A DNA stretch of 64,000 nt from Stenotrophomonas maltophilia R551-3 (GCF_000020665.1 NC_011071.1:2408501-2472500); one strand, 5' to 3'; positions 51,765 to 60,734 are shown, numbered from the stretch's first letter. The notes: a model not told the origin generated them from the sequence alone. Translations and numbers: made by a program.

Positions 51765-53510
51765 TTAGAAGCCGGTGTTGAACTCCAGCTGGAACACGTC
51801 GATCGACAGCGGCGCACCGGACACTTCCTTTGCCGCCATCCACTTGCCGCTGATCCAACTGCGCGCGTCGAGCGCGTAGGCACCGCCCACGTAGTAGCCG
51901 CGGGCATTGGTGCCGCCCAGGTGGAAGTTCGGATCGTTGTAGGCGTCGGGCAGCGCGTCGGCCTCAATGTGCTTGTAGCCCAGCAGCGCCTGCCACTGGC
52001 CCTTCTCCTTCAGCTCGGTGGCACCGAAGGTGGCCTGCACCATCCATGCGGTGTCGCCACTGCGGAAGGTATCGATGCCGACAGTATCGCCGGCGCCGTA
52101 GTTGTTGACGATGCCGTTCTGGGCGCGACTGAACATGGCCTGCTTGTCATAGGCCAGGTTGCGGATGTAATCGCCATCCAGGCGCAGACCGATGCCCTGC
52201 GCCAGCTGTGTATCCCAGCGCAGGTTCAGCGTGGCCAGACGGAACGCCGAGGCCAGGCCGACATACTGCGGGGTCGGCGTACCGGCCGGATCCACCGGAT
52301 TGCGCGCGATGTTGCGGATCAGCATCAGGGTGTTGCCCTTCTGCATGAACGCCGGGCGCGACCAGTCGGTGTCGCAGCCTACCGCGCCCGAATACAGCGA
52401 GCACGTTGAGGACAGGCGACCGCTGATGTTCTTGAAGTCGTAGTAGCCCAGCGCAGCACGCAGCGCGTTGTCATCGTTGAAGCGCCAGTTCACGCCCACC
52501 TGGGCACCGGACAGCCACTTGTTCTCGTTCGGAGTCTTGACCTTGCTCTGGCTCGGCGAGCTGTCGGAGGTGTACTCCAGCGGTACCACCGCGAGGTTGC
52601 CGAACAGGTCGAGGTCGCCACCATCGAAGTCATACTTCAGGTTGGCGGCCAGGCCATCGAAGTTGAGATCGTTGGAGAACAGCGTGTCGCTGGTCCAGAA
52701 CGGATTACCGAAGCGGCCGCCACGCACCGTCACCCAGTCCGCCGGGCTGTAGGCCAGCCAGGCCTGGTCCAGCCACACGTCCTTCTTGCTCAGGCCGCCA
52801 CCCAGCTGCTCGGTGGTCGACACCGGGCCATTGCTGCTGCCGCTGGCCAGGCGCACGCCGGCCGTGGTGTGCTGGCCAATGGTTGCCTCGATGCCCAGGC
52901 GGGCACGGATGCGCCACAGGTTGCGGCGGTCCTGGCGGGTGTTCAGCAGCGGCGGCAGCTGCAGGTTGGTATTGGTATTGGTGTCGAAGCCGTTGCCGGA
53001 GTTGATCGACGACCAGTTGCTCACGATGTCGCTGTTGCGCTCGGAGTAGAAGCGCGACTCGCTGCGCACACGCATGTCACCGGTGACCTTGATGCGCTTG
53101 GTCCACTCGGCCACTTCGTTGGGTGCCGCCCAGCCTTCCGATTTCGCCTGCGCCATCACGTCCTGGCGCACTTCGTCACGGATACCGTCGCGCACGCTCT
53201 GAGGTACGTACGGCACGCGCACGTCACCGGCCTCCAGTGCCACGCCACCGCTCGCCGCGGTGCTGCCCGTGGCTGCAGTGCGCTGTGCGGCCGCCGCTTC
53301 GGCCTCGGCCTGCACCAGCAACGCCTGGCCGTCTTCGGGTTTCAGTGCACCGCTGGCGATCAGACCCTTGATCAGCTTGACCATGGTCGTTTCGGCAGCC
53401 ATCGCACCGGCCGGGGCGGCCAGGCTGAGCAGCACGGCGCAGCACAGCAGCGCCCGTCGGGCCGGCCGCGGGCGGCGGGAGTCGGTTCGTGCGCGGACGT
53501 GGTCGTTCAT
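51765..53510 (-). CDS. Putative outer-membrane porin of the TPS/ExbBD locus
   Basis: A 581-residue protein with a long signal peptide (LLCCAVLLSLAAPAGAMAA), a short coiled-coil-like region (~55-75, AEAEAAAAQR) and a long beta-barrel ending in the C-terminal Phe (QLEFNTGF). It fits the 'putative porin' family often encoded after ExbB-ExbD-TonB sets. Possibly it imports a substrate tied to the system. Start 53510 is taken; 53522 is also open. It lies 42 bp after the TonB gene. Confidence 0.82.
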   Translation of the reverse strand: MNDHVRARTDSRRPRPARRALLCCAVLLSLAAPAGAMAAETTMVKLIKGLIASGALKPEDGQALLVQAEAEAAAAQRTAATGSTAASGGVALEAGDVRVPYVPQSVRDGIRDEVRQDVMAQAKSEGWAAPNEVAEWTKRIKVTGDMRVRSESRFYSERNSDIVSNWSSINSGNGFDTNTNTNLQLPPLLNTRQDRRNLWRIRARLGIEATIGQHTTAGVRLASGSSNGPVSTTEQLGGGLSKKDVWLDQAWLAYSPADWVTVRGGRFGNPFWTSDTLFSNDLNFDGLAANLKYDFDGGDLDLFGNLAVVPLEYTSDSSPSQSKVKTPNENKWLSGAQVGVNWRFNDDNALRAALGYYDFKNISGRLSSTCSLYSGAVGCDTDWSRPAFMQKGNTLMLIRNIARNPVDPAGTPTPQYVGLASAFRLATLNLRWDTQLAQGIGLRLDGDYIRNLAYDKQAMFSRAQNGIVNNYGAGDTVGIDTFRSGDTAWMVQATFGATELKEKGQWQALLGYKHIEADALPDAYNDPNFHLGGTNARGYYVGGAYALDARSWISGKWMAAKEVSGAPLSIDVFQLEFNTGF

Positions 53511-53552
53511 CACGGTTCTCATCGAAAGAAGGGAAATCATGGAAGTCGGGAA

Positions 53553-54254
53553 TCAGGCCCCGGGCCGGCGGCCCTGGATCAGGACGCGGGCGGGGAAATC
53601 GAGTGACGGCGGCGGTGCCTGGTCGACCTTGCCGATGCGTCGCAGCGCGTCGAGCACGGCCGCGTCGGCCTCCTCGTTGCCACTGCCACGCACCAGCTCG
53701 ACTTTCTCCAGCCGACCATCCGTGGCCAGCCAGACGTTCACCTGCAGCTGGAACGCGAGGCGCTTGACCTTGTCGTCACGCGAGATCGCCTGCTGCATCA
53801 GGTAGCCGAGATAGCGACCGTAGGTGGCATTGCCGGCGCCGCCACGGCCGACGCCGGACGAACCGCCGCCACTGCCGGACTGGATGCCGAAGTTGTCACC
53901 GCCAGCCTGCGCATCGGCATTCATCGTCACCGGATCGGCATTGTCCGGGGTCGGCGTCGGCTCTTCAGCGGGCGTCGGCTGATCCAGCGGCTCCGGCTCG
54001 GGCATCGTCTCTTCCGGCGGCGTTTCCGGCTCTGGCGGCTTTTCCGGCGGCGGGGGTGGCGGCGGAGGCGGCGGTGGCAGTGCCAGCATCGGCGGCTGCA
54101 CCACCGGCCGACGGGTGCTGGCGGTGTCCTTGAACAGCAGCCACCACACCGCGATGCCGAGTACCAGCACGGCGGCCAGCACCAGCACGACGGTCACCAG
54201 CAACTGGCGACCGCGCATGCCGGGCTCTGGCCGAGGGGGTTGATGGGCCGTCAT
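53553..54254 (-). CDS. TonB-like energy transducer
   Basis: A 233-residue protein: one N-terminal helix (~18-42), a Pro-rich periplasmic rod (~55-105, including a run of prolines and PEP/EPE repeats), and a TonB/TolA-type C-terminal domain (~150-230, RLAFQLQVNVWLATDGRLEKVELVRGSG). It starts 3 bp after exbD. It spans the periplasm and moves energy from ExbB-ExbD to an outer-membrane partner, perhaps the TpsB pore, the porin, or a receptor elsewhere. Confidence 0.88.
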   Translation of the reverse strand: MTAHQPPRPEPGMRGRQLLVTVVLVLAAVLVLGIAVWWLLFKDTASTRRPVVQPPMLALPPPPPPPPPPPEKPPEPETPPEETMPEPEPLDQPTPAEEPTPTPDNADPVTMNADAQAGGDNFGIQSGSGGGSSGVGRGGAGNATYGRYLGYLMQQAISRDDKVKRLAFQLQVNVWLATDGRLEKVELVRGSGNEEADAAVLDALRRIGKVDQAPPPSLDFPARVLIQGRRPGA

Positions 54255-54257
54255 GCC

Positions 54258-54671
54258 TCAGCCCTGCGCCTTGCCGGTGACCAGGCCGACCTGGGCCAGC
54301 TCCAGCCGCCGCAGCAGGTCCAGTACCTCGACCACGCGGGCGTACTGCACCTGCGCATCACCGCGCACGATCACCGGGAAGTCCGGTGTGGTCGCGCGCT
54401 CGGTACGCAGGCGGTCTTCCAGCTCAGCCATGGTCACCGGGTAGGCATCCAGGAACACCTGGCCGCTGGGGTCGATGGTGATCGCCTTGGTCTTCGGCTT
54501 CTCCAACGCCGTGCTGTTGCTGGCCTTCGGCAGGTTGACCTCGATGCCGGGAATGGAGGCGTTGCTGGTCAGGATGAAGATCACCAGCACCACCAGCAGC
54601 ACGTCCACGAAGGGCGTCACGTTGATGCCCTTCTCGCGCTTCTTGATGCCGAACTTCGCCTTCTGGCCCAT
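54258..54671 (-). CDS. exbD: ExbD/TolR biopolymer transport protein
   Basis: A 137-residue protein with a single helix (~21-41). The proton-path Asp is Asp23 (NVTPFVDVLLVVLVIF). The periplasmic domain has the ExbD fold (ALEKPKTKAITIDPSGQVFLD). It lies between the ExbB fusion (10 bp) and TonB (3 bp). Confidence 0.93.
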   Translation of the reverse strand: MGQKAKFGIKKREKGINVTPFVDVLLVVLVIFILTSNASIPGIEVNLPKASNSTALEKPKTKAITIDPSGQVFLDAYPVTMAELEDRLRTERATTPDFPVIVRGDAQVQYARVVEVLDLLRRLELAQVGLVTGKAQG

Positions 54672-54681
54672 GGCGCGCCCC

Positions 54682-56466
54682 TCAGCCCTGGACCGCGGCC
54701 GGGCCGCGCCCGTCCTGCTCTTCGGCCAGGCGCGCGGCGAACTCGTCGATGAACACCGCCATGTCGGCGCCGATCGCCTCGGCGCGTGCGCCCAGGTAGT
54801 TGTAGCCGAACAGCGCCGGGATCGCGACGCCGAGGCCGGCTGCGGTACACAGCAGCGCTGCAGCCATGCCCGGCGCCACCGAGTTGATGTCCACCGCGCC
54901 GGCCATCGCCGCCACCACGAACACCAGCATGATGCCGATCACGGTGCCGAACAGGCCCACGTAGGGCGCACCTTCGATGGTGGTCGACAGCCAGTTCATG
55001 CGCCGTGCCATCGCTTCCTGCTCGCGCACCATCACCGCATCCATCGAGGCACGGATCGCGGCGATGGTGGCGCCGCTCAGGTAGCCACTGTTGCCATCGC
55101 GCTGGTGGCGCTGCTGCATTTCATCGATGGCCACCTGGTAGATGCGCCACAGCGAGCCGTCGTGCATCGCGGTCGGCGCCTTGCCCTGGCGGTCCATCTC
55201 GGACAGAGTGCGCAGCGGCACACCGGACAACTTGCCGAAGCTTTCGGTGAATACCGCGTTGGCCTTGCTGGTGCGGCCGAAGTGGCGGCTCTTGGCAATC
55301 ATGATCGCCCATGACATCAGCATCATCAGGCCGAGGATGGCGACCACCACCCAGGCATCGAACGGCATCGCCTTGAGAATGAAGCCGAAGTGGCTCTGCC
55401 CGGCGGATTGCTCGTCGGCGCCGTAGCTGATCAGGCGCGAATCGGCGCCCTGCGCGGTGGCATCGGCCAGCAGCAGCGCGGCCGGACGTGCCACCCGCGA
55501 GACGCGCAACTCATCCAGCGCACCTTCGAAGTTGGCCAGCGGCTGCGCCGCGCCCGGCGCATCGGCGCCCACCACCGGCGCGGTGGCCAGCGCCGGCAGC
55601 TCGCCGCTCAGCTGGGCAACTACGCGACCATTGAGGTACAGCTGCAGCGCGCCCTTCTCCGCGGTCAGTGCCACGTGCGCCCACTGCCCTTCCGGAATCG
55701 GCTGTGCCGGCGTGCTGCGCTGGCCATTGAGCTGCACGAACGGCACGCGGTTCTCGATACCGACCACCAGCTCGGAGGCGCCATCGCGACGGGCGTAGAT
55801 CGCCTGCGCCGCATTGTTGCTGCCCGGCTTGATCCAGGCCGAGATGGTTAACGGCGTACCCGCTTCCTGTGCCAGCGAGGCGCTGGCCGGCAACGGCAGC
55901 GGGCCTGCGCCCAGCTGCACGCCACGGCCGATCACCGAACCCTCGGACGGCGGTACCACAGCACCGGCATTGTTGCCGTAGGCGGTGGTGTCGCGTGCCG
56001 GCGCATTGGCTTCGGCGAAGTGGTAGACCAGCGTGTAGTCCGGGTCGAATACCTGCTGGCCGTTGCCGCTGGCCGGGGCCTTCTCGTTGCCGTAGTACAT
56101 CCAGATCGTCTGCGGCGCCGCGGCGCTGACCGCCGGCACGTCCACCCAGACCAGGGCCAGGCCCAGCTTGGGATCGAACTGCTCGATCTGGTGGGCCAGC
56201 ACGGTGCGGCCATCACCCGAGACGAAGCGCAGGTCATTGCCCGCATCCTGGGTGCCGTCAAAACCGAAGTTGCCGGTATGCAGGCGCAGCAGCAGCGGCG
56301 TACGGCCCGGGTCACCGGCCAGGCCCGCACCCTGCGGGCCGGCATCGACGGTAATCGGCTTGCGGTACTTCCATTCGGCCTGCCACCAATTGGCATCGGC
56401 CGCAGCGGCGGGCAACGCAACCAGCGCGGCCAGCAGCAGCAACACTCGGGAAAGCAAACGGTCCAT
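54682..56466 (-). CDS. DUF2341-LamG-ExbB fusion protein
   Basis: A 594-residue protein. Signal peptide ~1-23, DUF2341 ~25-130 (WWQAEWKYRKPITVD), a laminin-G-like concanavalin domain ~150-320 (ISAWIKPGSNNAAQAIYARRDG), then a MotA/TolQ/ExbB proton channel ~365-590 with three helices (AWVVVAILGLMMLMSWAIMI, GLFGTVIGIMLVFVVAAMAG, ALLCTAAGLGVAIPALFGY). The periplasmic N-terminus makes it far larger than plain ExbB (~240) and suggests the motor touches a glycan or protein ligand directly. GGAG lies 9 bp before ATG 56466. Confidence 0.9.
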   Translation of the reverse strand: MDRLLSRVLLLLAALVALPAAAADANWWQAEWKYRKPITVDAGPQGAGLAGDPGRTPLLLRLHTGNFGFDGTQDAGNDLRFVSGDGRTVLAHQIEQFDPKLGLALVWVDVPAVSAAAPQTIWMYYGNEKAPASGNGQQVFDPDYTLVYHFAEANAPARDTTAYGNNAGAVVPPSEGSVIGRGVQLGAGPLPLPASASLAQEAGTPLTISAWIKPGSNNAAQAIYARRDGASELVVGIENRVPFVQLNGQRSTPAQPIPEGQWAHVALTAEKGALQLYLNGRVVAQLSGELPALATAPVVGADAPGAAQPLANFEGALDELRVSRVARPAALLLADATAQGADSRLISYGADEQSAGQSHFGFILKAMPFDAWVVVAILGLMMLMSWAIMIAKSRHFGRTSKANAVFTESFGKLSGVPLRTLSEMDRQGKAPTAMHDGSLWRIYQVAIDEMQQRHQRDGNSGYLSGATIAAIRASMDAVMVREQEAMARRMNWLSTTIEGAPYVGLFGTVIGIMLVFVVAAMAGAVDINSVAPGMAAALLCTAAGLGVAIPALFGYNYLGARAEAIGADMAVFIDEFAARLAEEQDGRGPAAVQG

Positions 56467-56504
56467 GCGAAGGGTCTCCGGAGAACGCATGTTCAAGGAA
56501 AGGA

Positions 56505-58121
56505 TCAGTAACTGGTGCTGATGTTGAAATGCAGGCGCGGGTCGTCCTTGCGCGTGACCGGGCCATCGGCATAGGGCCAGGCGTAGTCAAGGCGCAGTTG
56601 CAGGTGTTCGCCCAGGCGCAGCTGCGCACCCAGGCCGACCGACGCCAGGTTGTACTTGTCACGCTGCTCGGGCAGCGGCTGGCGCAGGCGCAGGTAGGCG
56701 GCGTCGGCAAAGCTGTAGACGCGCAGATCGGTGCCGCTCCACAGCGACCATGCTGGGGTACGCCACTCCAGGCTGGCCAGGCCGCCGTAGTCGCCGATCG
56801 CCTCGGCCGAGAGATAGCCGCGCACGGTGTACATGCCACCGGCGGCGAACTGCTCGGCCGACACCAGCGGCGCATCGGTTACCTGCAGCGAGCCGCGCGC
56901 GTACCACTGCCAATCGCTGCCGAAGGTGTGGGTGTTGGCCACATCGGCCTTGAAGGCCACGAAACTTGGATCGGCCCAGTAGCGCTTCTGCCCGAAGCCG
57001 ATGGCATCGCTGCCATAGCCGAACAGGCGACGGGTGCCGGCGACCAGCTGGGTATTGATGCTCAGCTGGTCCTGCTCACCCTGACGCACTCCGACGAATG
57101 CCAGGGTGATCGGCGCGTACTTCAGCGGCGTTTTCAGGCTCTCCTTGCCCATCTGCGTGTCTTCCTCGGTGTCCTTGAAGTCCACACCGAGGCTGAGCTG
57201 GCGCCACCACTGGCTGCTGCCGGCCAGTCGATAGTTGAGCTTGACGCCGATCGAATGGCCGTTGCCGATCACGTTGGTACCGGTGCCGGTACCGACCTGT
57301 CCGCCTGCGTTCAGTACGCGGCTGTCGGACTTGTAGCCGGACGCTTCCAGGCTCCACGGCGTGCCTTCGAACGGCATCATGTACGAGGCCGAAAACACCT
57401 TGGCCTGCTTGGTATCTTCCGGGGCCAGATACACGCCGATGTTGGCGCTGTGCCCGCGCTGCCACAGATTGTCGTAGGCCAGTGATGCACTCAGGCGCAG
57501 CTTCTCGGTGTCGGCGCTGTGGTCGTTGTTGAGCGCCACGCTGGCCCGCCACGGCGACTTCTCCTCGACCTGCAGGTCCACATCCATCGTGCCCGGCACC
57601 TGGCCTTCGCGCACCAGTGGCATCACCTGGCGACGGCCACCTTCGTTGAGCGCGGTCAATTCCTTCTGTGCCTGGTCGAAATCAGGCACCTTGCCCTCGG
57701 CCAGTGCCGGCACGCGCTCACGGATGCGTTCGGGCGATTCGTTCTTCGTGCCTACGACCCGCAGCTGGCCGATCGGCGTCTGCTGCACTTTCAGCAGTAC
57801 CACGCCAGCACTGACCTGTTGTTCGGGCAGCTCGACATAGACCGACTGGTAGCCCGCCTGCTGATACAGCGCATTCACCGCGTCGCGTGCCTTTTCGACA
57901 TCGGCCAGGGTCTTGCCCGGGCCGAGGAACGGCTCCACCGCGCGTTCAATCTGGCGCGAATCGAGCACGGTGTTGCCACGCACGATGTACTCATTGATGT
58001 TCACGCTGGGCGCAGGCGCCGCCTCCTGCGCAAACAGCGGCAGCGGCAGGGTTGCCAGGGCCAGCACCAGCGGATGCAGGCGCAGCGGAAGGCGGACGGC
58101 TCGGTACGGAACAGGAGTCAT
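56505..58121 (-). CDS. TpsB outer-membrane transporter (ShlB/FhaC family)
   Basis: A 538-residue protein: signal peptide ~1-30, two POTRA domains ~38-190 (NEYIVRGNTVLDSRQIERAV; IGQLRVVGTKNESPERIRERV) and a 16-strand barrel with the loop-6 tetrad VRGY (YTVRGYLSAEA). It secretes the partner TpsA, whose 3' part lies at 61196-64000. ATG 58121 or 58130 can start it. A Pho-box-like site lies 86-103 bp upstream. The ExbB-ExbD-TonB-porin genes follow on the same strand (38-bp gap), so they may be one operon. Confidence 0.92.
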   Translation of the reverse strand: MTPVPYRAVRLPLRLHPLVLALATLPLPLFAQEAAPAPSVNINEYIVRGNTVLDSRQIERAVEPFLGPGKTLADVEKARDAVNALYQQAGYQSVYVELPEQQVSAGVVLLKVQQTPIGQLRVVGTKNESPERIRERVPALAEGKVPDFDQAQKELTALNEGGRRQVMPLVREGQVPGTMDVDLQVEEKSPWRASVALNNDHSADTEKLRLSASLAYDNLWQRGHSANIGVYLAPEDTKQAKVFSASYMMPFEGTPWSLEASGYKSDSRVLNAGGQVGTGTGTNVIGNGHSIGVKLNYRLAGSSQWWRQLSLGVDFKDTEEDTQMGKESLKTPLKYAPITLAFVGVRQGEQDQLSINTQLVAGTRRLFGYGSDAIGFGQKRYWADPSFVAFKADVANTHTFGSDWQWYARGSLQVTDAPLVSAEQFAAGGMYTVRGYLSAEAIGDYGGLASLEWRTPAWSLWSGTDLRVYSFADAAYLRLRQPLPEQRDKYNLASVGLGAQLRLGEHLQLRLDYAWPYADGPVTRKDDPRLHFNISTSY

Positions 58122-58206
58122 CGAAAGCATCGCGTCGTATCGAAGGAAGTGGCCATGGAGCGGCGCGTGGGTCTACCAACAGGACGTGTAGGTCGCGTCA
58201 AAGCCG

Positions 58207-58224
58207 CCAACAGTTTTGTGACAG
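58207..58224 (-). promoter_or_regulatory. Pho-box-like PhoB site upstream of tpsB
   Basis: On the minus strand CTGTCAC-AAAA-CTGTTGG matches the Pho-box form (two CTGTCAY 7-mers, AT-rich 4-bp spacer). A CTGTCAT in the opposite direction at 58227-58233 makes an exact inverted TGACAG-CA-CTGTCA, facing the divergent gene at 58323. Confidence 0.65.
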
Positions 58225-58322
58225 CACTGTCATCTTTTGACGGTCCGCCAACGCGCGCAGGCGGACACTGCGCACGCCATACGTCTGCATTGCAGAGCCC
58301 TTGCTGCTGCGGGAGATCGGAA

Positions 58323-58658
58323 ATGAGCGGACTGTTGATCACATGGCGTCGTCCGGCGCTCGCCTTCGTCGTGTTGCTGGTGTTGCCCTCGGTGCAGGCC
58401 GGCGAACAAAAAACACAGGAGGACGCTGCACCGTGTATTGAAGTACAGGTCAACGGCGAACGGATTCCCGCCTGGGAGTGCCTGCAGCGCAAGCTGGCGC
58501 CGCCGGCGAAATCTGCGAAGTCACCGGCGTTGCCCGAAGCCGAACGGCTGATGCGGCAGCCCGGCAACCAGCTGATGCAGTACAACCTGGAGGGCACGCG
58601 ACAGCGCATGGGCGATGCCTTTGGTCGTTCGGTGGTACCGCAGCGTCCGGCGCGTTGA
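58323..58658 (+). CDS. Small exported protein of unknown function in the TPS locus
   Basis: A 111-residue protein with a signal peptide (PALAFVVLLVLPSVQAG) and GGGAGA 7 bp before ATG 58323. The mature part has two Cys (APCIEVQVNGERIPAWECL) and a Pro/Ala/Lys stretch; no family recognised. It is divergent from tpsB and shares the Pho-box region. In P. aeruginosa a small gene also lies between pdtA and pdtB, so a role in secretion is possible. Confidence 0.75.
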   Translation: MSGLLITWRRPALAFVVLLVLPSVQAGEQKTQEDAAPCIEVQVNGERIPAWECLQRKLAPPAKSAKSPALPEAERLMRQPGNQLMQYNLEGTRQRMGDAFGRSVVPQRPAR

Positions 58659-58670
58659 TCCTGCGCATCT

Positions 58671-58753
58671 GTAGAGCCGAGCCCACGCTCGGCTGCGCCT
58701 ACCTGCGTTGCGGACGGCACGCGAAAAGCAGCCGAGCGTGGGCTCGGCTCTAC
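58671..58753. repeat. SMAG pair between convergent genes
   Basis: GTAG at 58671 with AGCCGAGC/GCTCGGCT arms and the inverted copy ending in CTAC at 58750-58753. The CTA 58750-58752 is the TAG stop of the gspC-like gene. Confidence 0.88.
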
Positions 58754-59214
58754 AGGGAGTTGGCGGGCACGATGCCATCGGTCGGCACCGGTGGCAGCTC
58801 CGGCACCGGCAGGCTGCGCGACTGGCCTGCCTGCTGCAGCTCCACCGCGCTGGCACTGATGCCGGCCAGTACCGTGGATGGACCCAGCCGCTGACCGGGG
58901 GCATAGGCTTCCGCCGGGCGGCCATCCACCGAGAGCAGGGCCAGTGGCGCGTGGTCACCGGCCATCACGCCCAGCACGACCACTTCTGTCTGCACCGCAC
59001 CGGGTGAAAGCAGCCGCACCAACGGCAGGCTCGCCGCTGCGTCGAACACGGGCCGCACAGGCACATTCGGCTGTGCCTCACTGGCGGCCACCGAGGGTAT
59101 TGGGCCGACAAGGGTCACGCTCCAATAGGCCAACACCGCCAGCAGCAGCGTCGCCGCCAGCAGGGTCAACACCCGATTGCGATCCCAGCGCCTGCCATCC
59201 ATGTTCCGCACCAT
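58750..59214 (-). CDS. GspC-like type II secretion inner-membrane protein
   Basis: A 154-residue protein: one N-terminal helix (~14-36, VLTLLAATLLLAVLAYWSV) and a periplasmic HR-type domain ~70-135 (VVVLGVMAGDHAPLALLSVDGRPAEAYAPGQRL as pattern), typical of GspC/XcpP/HxcP. There is no PDZ or coiled coil at the end. It may start at 59214 or 59202. It is divergent from pseudopilins H-I-J. The stop codon is in a SMAG repeat. Confidence 0.8.
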   Translation of the reverse strand: MVRNMDGRRWDRNRVLTLLAATLLLAVLAYWSVTLVGPIPSVAASEAQPNVPVRPVFDAAASLPLVRLLSPGAVQTEVVVLGVMAGDHAPLALLSVDGRPAEAYAPGQRLGPSTVLAGISASAVELQQAGQSRSLPVPELPPVPTDGIVPANSL

Positions 59215-59317
59215 TGCCACGTTCGTGTCCGACCACGCTAGCAGCCGTCGCTGACGCTTTTGTTTCATCATCCGCGCGTACGCTGGCAGGCATCGGCAAG
59301 GACAGGAGGCGATGTCG

Positions 59318-59764
59318 ATGCAACGCATTCCGCACGGCTTCACCCTGATCGAACTGATGGTGGTGCTGGTGATCATCGGCATCTGCACGGCCGGGATCGG
59401 CCTGGGCCTGGGTAGCCTGCTCGACCCCGGCCGGCAGCTGCGGCAGGAAGCCGAGCGGCTGGCGCAGCGCCTGCAGGTGGCACGCGACGAGGCCCGCATC
59501 GACGGCCGCAGCATCCGCTGGCAGGCCGACGCCAGCGGCTATCGCTTCAGCCGCCGTGAGGGCAACCAATGGGTGACCGTGCAGCGCGACGACCTGTTGC
59601 GGCCGCAGCGGTGGCAGGCTGCCGGCATTGCGGTGCAGCCCGCCAACGCCATCGAACTGAGCCCGGAGTGGATCGGTACCGCCTGGGAGCTGGGGCTGTC
59701 GCTGGAGGGCCGCACACTGCGCCTTCGTGATGATGGCAGCGGACAATTGCAGGTCGTGCAGTGA
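59318..59764 (+). CDS. gspH: GspH minor pseudopilin
   Basis: A 148-residue pseudopilin with the prepilin cleavage motif G|FTLIELMVVLVIIG after a short basic leader. ATG 59318 is chosen because AGGAGG lies 8 bp before it; an ATG two codons earlier is too close to that site. GspH caps the pseudopilus. It overlaps gspI (GTGA). Confidence 0.88.
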   Translation: MQRIPHGFTLIELMVVLVIIGICTAGIGLGLGSLLDPGRQLRQEAERLAQRLQVARDEARIDGRSIRWQADASGYRFSRREGNQWVTVQRDDLLRPQRWQAAGIAVQPANAIELSPEWIGTAWELGLSLEGRTLRLRDDGSGQLQVVQ

Positions 59765-60123
59765 AGCGGAACATGCACGGATTCACCTTGATCGAAGTGC
59801 TGATCGCACTGGCGATCGTTTCGATTGCGCTGGCGGCGGTGATGCGCTCGGTGGCGGTGGCCACCGACGATCAGTCACGACTGCGTGATCGCCGCCTGGC
59901 ACTGATGTGCGCGCAGGACCGCTGGCAGGAGCTTCGTTTGGCCGGGCAGGCACCCCAGGATGCGCGGCAACGCTGCGTGCAGGGACGCGGAACCTTCCTG
60001 GTGCTGCAGCACCTGGGCACGGGCAGCGACGGCCAGCCGCAGCTGGAACTGAGCGTGGTCGCCGAGGATGCACCGCGGCAGTCGCTGGCGCGGATGCAGC
60101 TGCCGTGGACGGCCGCGCCATGA
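59761..60123 (+). CDS. gspI: GspI minor pseudopilin
   Basis: A 120-residue pseudopilin: leader MKRNMHG|FTLIEVLIALAIVSIALAAV. GTG 59761 overlaps the gspH stop; ATG 59773 is also possible. Two Cys (LMCAQDRW, ARQRCVQG) probably form the usual GspI disulfide. It overlaps gspJ by 4 bp. Confidence 0.88.
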   Translation: MKRNMHGFTLIEVLIALAIVSIALAAVMRSVAVATDDQSRLRDRRLALMCAQDRWQELRLAGQAPQDARQRCVQGRGTFLVLQHLGTGSDGQPQLELSVVAEDAPRQSLARMQLPWTAAP

Positions 60124-60734
60124 AGCGCGCCGTGGGCGGTTTCACCCTGATCGAGGTGATGATCGCGATCACCATCATGGGCGTGCTGGCGCTGATCTGC
60201 TGGCGTGCGCTCGACAGCGTGGCCAGCAGCGACCAGCGCCTGCGACAGGCAGATGCCGAGACCACCACCGCACTGCGCGTGCTGCAGCAGTTCCAGCGGG
60301 ATATCGAGATGCGTGCGGATGATGCGCTGATGAATGGCGCGGTGCGTCCGGCTGATCGTCCGCAGCGATTGCTGCCTCCGTCGCTGGTGAGTGAACGGCA
60401 CCCGGATGGAAGCTTCGCGCTGGAGATCACCCGCAGCGTGGGCAGCGATGGGCTGCACTGGCAGCGGGTGCGCTGGTGGCGTCAGGGCAGCACACTGTGG
60501 CGGGCCAGCGGCGCGGCCACGGACCGGTATCCATTGCCGGCGCCGGAACAATCCAAGGGCATCGTGGTAGCCAAGGATGTGCAGCGGTTCGAGCTGCGGG
60601 CGTGGCAGCCCGGCGCGGGATGGGCCGTGTTGCCGAGCAAGGGCGAGGTGCTGCCAGCCACCGGACTGGAGCTGCGGCTGGGCCTGCGCGATGGGCGTGG
60701 GCCGTTGAGCTACCGGCGGGTGCTGGAGTTGTAG
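60120..60734 (+). CDS. gspJ: GspJ minor pseudopilin
   Basis: A 204-residue pseudopilin with leader MKRAVGG|FTLIEVMIAITIMGVLALICWRALD and the GspJ length and RDIEMRADD calcium/contact segment. ATG 60120 overlaps the gspI stop (ATGA). GspH-I-J form the pseudopilus tip with GspK, which is not present here. Confidence 0.88.
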   Translation: MKRAVGGFTLIEVMIAITIMGVLALICWRALDSVASSDQRLRQADAETTTALRVLQQFQRDIEMRADDALMNGAVRPADRPQRLLPPSLVSERHPDGSFALEITRSVGSDGLHWQRVRWWRQGSTLWRASGAATDRYPLPAPEQSKGIVVAKDVQRFELRAWQPGAGWAVLPSKGEVLPATGLELRLGLRDGRGPLSYRRVLEL

